From the NCBI GenBank assembly GCA_035765775.1, contig DASTWV010000059.1, forward strand, positions 62,001 to 126,000: a stretch of DNA of 64,000 nt, read 5' to 3'. Origin of the DNA: Actinomycetota bacterium. GTDB taxonomy: Bacteria > Actinomycetota > CADDZG01 > JAHWKV01 > JAOPZY01. Under the pieces are notes generated by a model. The model searched no databases and was not told where the DNA came from. It was given only the letters and a program-made list of their open reading frames with translations. Both the position numbers and the translations under genes were made by a program. Shown piece by piece: positions 62,701 through 64,000 of the stretch (position 1 is its first letter; every line of letters starts with the position of its first letter).

Positions 62701-63588
62701 CTAGACGTCCCACAGCTTGATGCCACCGGTGATGCCGGCGACGTTGTCGACGATGGTGACCCGGTCGCCCAGCTCCACCGTCAGCCGGTGGCTGTTGCCG
62801 CCGCCGACGTAGAGGTGGTCGAAGAAGAGCAGGGCGTCGATGGTCTGCACCGCCCGCGCCACCCGCTTGCTCCACTTCTTGTCCCCGATGCGCTTGCGGG
62901 CCTCCTCGCCCACCTGCTCGTCGTAGTCCTCGCCCTTCCGGAAGGGGTGGTGGGCCAGCTCCATGTGGGGCAGCAGGTGGCCGTTGTCGAAGAGGGCGGT
63001 GCCGAGGCCCGTCCCGAGGGTGATCACCACCTCCAACCCTTTGCCGGACACCACCTCGGCCCCCTGCAGGTCGGCGTCGTTGGCCACCCGGGCGGGCTTG
63101 CCCAGGGCGAGGGTGAGTGCGGCGGCGAGGTCGAACCGCTGCCAGGCCTTCACCAGGTCGGGCACCACCTTGGTCCCCGGGCCGCTGGCGGTCACGAAGT
63201 GCGGGCTGGACAGCACCACGCCGCCCCGCACCATGCCCGGGAAGCCGGCCGAGACCCGGTCGAATGCCGGCAGCGCACCCACGAGCTTCACGAGGGTGGC
63301 GACCAGCCGGTCGGGCGGCAGCGGGTAGGGCGTGGGCACCCGCACCCGGTCGACGAGCATGACTCCCCCGGCGTCGAGCACCGAGGCCTTGATCCCCGTC
63401 CCACCGATATCGATGGCGAGCGTCGTGGCCCCGGTGACGGGCACCGGGACGGCGCTGGCCACCTCGACGGGGACTGCGGCGGGCGCCGCCGGCCCCGCCA
63501 CCTTCGGGGGTGCCGCTGTGCGCCGTGCGGAAGCCTTGGCCGGGGGCTTGGCGGGGGTTGTGGGCGGAGGCTCGGCAGGGGTGCTCAT
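62701..63588 (-). CDS. ROK-family polyphosphate glucokinase-like kinase
   Basis: 295 residues. The first 52 are Ala/Pro-rich and disordered; then TLAIDIGGTGIKASVLD (phosphate-1), VSAGFPGMVRGGVV, RVANDADLQGAEVVSG, VITLGTGLGTALFDNG and LPHMELAHHPFRKG. Strictly polyphosphate/ATP glucokinases of actinobacteria show the same pattern. It makes glucose-6-phosphate. The next gene is a glycoside hydrolase, which could supply glucose. Confidence 0.88.
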   Translation of the reverse strand: MSTPAEPPPTTPAKPPAKASARRTAAPPKVAGPAAPAAVPVEVASAVPVPVTGATTLAIDIGGTGIKASVLDAGGVMLVDRVRVPTPYPLPPDRLVATLVKLVGALPAFDRVSAGFPGMVRGGVVLSSPHFVTASGPGTKVVPDLVKAWQRFDLAAALTLALGKPARVANDADLQGAEVVSGKGLEVVITLGTGLGTALFDNGHLLPHMELAHHPFRKGEDYDEQVGEEARKRIGDKKWSKRVARAVQTIDALLFFDHLYVGGGNSHRLTVELGDRVTIVDNVAGITGGIKLWDV

Positions 63589-63662
63589 GCCCTGACCCTA
63601 CCAGGTGGTCCCGCCGCTGCCTGACCGATTCGTCCCGATCTCGATCCCGCAGCAGGTTCCGG

Positions 63663-64000
63663 TCAGGGGAGACCGGCCGCTGGCTTGTGGAGCAGCAGGT
63701 CGATGATCAGCCCGGTCCAACCGGTCTGGTGCGACGCCCCCAGCCCGGCGCCGGTGTCCCCGTGGAAGTACTCGTGGAAGGGGATGAGGTCGTGCCAGCG
63801 GGGATCCTCGTCGAAGCGGCTGACGCCGCCGTGGACCGGGCGCCGGCCGTCAGGGCTCTCGGTGAACAGCCCGAGCAGCCGGCGGGAGAGGTCGTTGGCC
63901 ACCTGGCGGAGGGTGGCCTGGACCCCCGAGCCGGTCGGGTACTCGACGGTAAAACCCGGCCCGCAGAAGGCGTCGAAGTGGCGCAGGGCGGCGATGATCA
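63663..64000 (-). CDS. GH63-like glucosidase, C-terminal part (cut by window end)
   Basis: The last 112 residues of a larger protein running off the right edge. VEYPTGSGVQATLRQVANDL, then LIPFHEYFHGDTGAGLGASHQTGWTGLI is the C-terminal signature of GH63/MGH-type (alpha/alpha)6 glucosidases, with the second catalytic acid in HEYF. Substrate (mannosylglycerate, glucosylglycerate or oligosaccharide) cannot be told from this fragment. Confidence 0.8.
   Translation of the reverse strand, partial: IIAALRHFDAFCGPGFTVEYPTGSGVQATLRQVANDLSRRLLGLFTESPDGRRPVHGGVSRFDEDPRWHDLIPFHEYFHGDTGAGLGASHQTGWTGLIIDLLLHKPAAGLP

Overview
The window is about 70% GC, densely coded, and reads as chromosomal DNA of an actinobacterium. 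The support is a polyphosphate glucokinase-type ROK kinase, an Rv2578c-type radical SAM protein, an F420-type luciferase-like oxidoreductase, frequent GTG starts, geosmin and 2-methylisoborneol (2-MIB) synthases, and an A-factor type gamma-butyrolactone (GBL) synthase with ArpA-type receptors. I cannot name the genus. No rRNA, tRNA, CRISPR array, transposase or phage module was seen.

Layout. 0-3.4 kb: a two-repeat CAP-domain lipoprotein, a frameshifted YceI-domain protein, a VapBC-like toxin-antitoxin pair and a broken histidine kinase remnant. 3.4-7.6 kb: two small exported proteins, then ApbE, a ferric-reductase-like membrane protein, a NuoF-like flavoprotein and a ferredoxin, which together look like one electron-transfer module. 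7.6-12.3 kb: housekeeping and hypothetical genes, and a TetR regulator divergent from a 59-residue peptide gene. 12.3-18.5 kb: a five-gene mannan/oligosaccharide operon (two GT4 glycosyltransferases, a GH5-like hydrolase, an alpha/alpha-barrel protein and a GH130 phosphorylase). 18.5-24.8 kb: peptidase, ACT protein, peptide deformylase, an AbiEi/DUF559-like protein beside a 103-bp repeat, an F420-type oxidoreductase and exported proteins.

24.8-46.5 kb is the notable part. It carries 2-MIB synthase with its GPP methyltransferase, and an operon ispH - geosmin synthase - Family 2B encapsulin - polyprenyl diphosphate synthase - dxs. It also carries an AfsA-like GBL synthase flanked by two paralogous GBL-receptor-like TetR regulators. 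Last is a five-gene operon of alpha-xenorhabdolysin/Tc-like pore-forming toxin candidates, led by a 26-codon upstream ORF.

Four 18-19 bp inverted repeats resembling GBL autoregulatory elements (consensus about ATACCKT-N4-AAGGTAY) lie in the promoters of exactly these units: 2-MIB/membrane gene, ispH-geosmin-encapsulin, afsA/receptor, and the toxin operon. At three sites the repeat sits between a recognisable -35 and -10. I infer one quorum-type regulon joining volatile terpene production inside an encapsulin shell to a secreted toxin. It rests on sequence pattern only.

46.5-64 kb: a metallophosphoesterase; a radical SAM protein whose FeS-cysteine motif is interrupted by a LAGLIDADG intein; a short-chain dehydrogenase, an S51-type peptidase and a histidine phosphatase; rhodanese, HxlR/YciI and PDZ-protease genes; a branched-polyamine synthase homologue with a long extension; an acetyltransferase and FGGY kinase pair; family 5 uracil-DNA glycosylase; acyl-CoA dehydrogenase; a DUF6159-like membrane protein; polyphosphate glucokinase; and a glycoside hydrolase cut by the window end.
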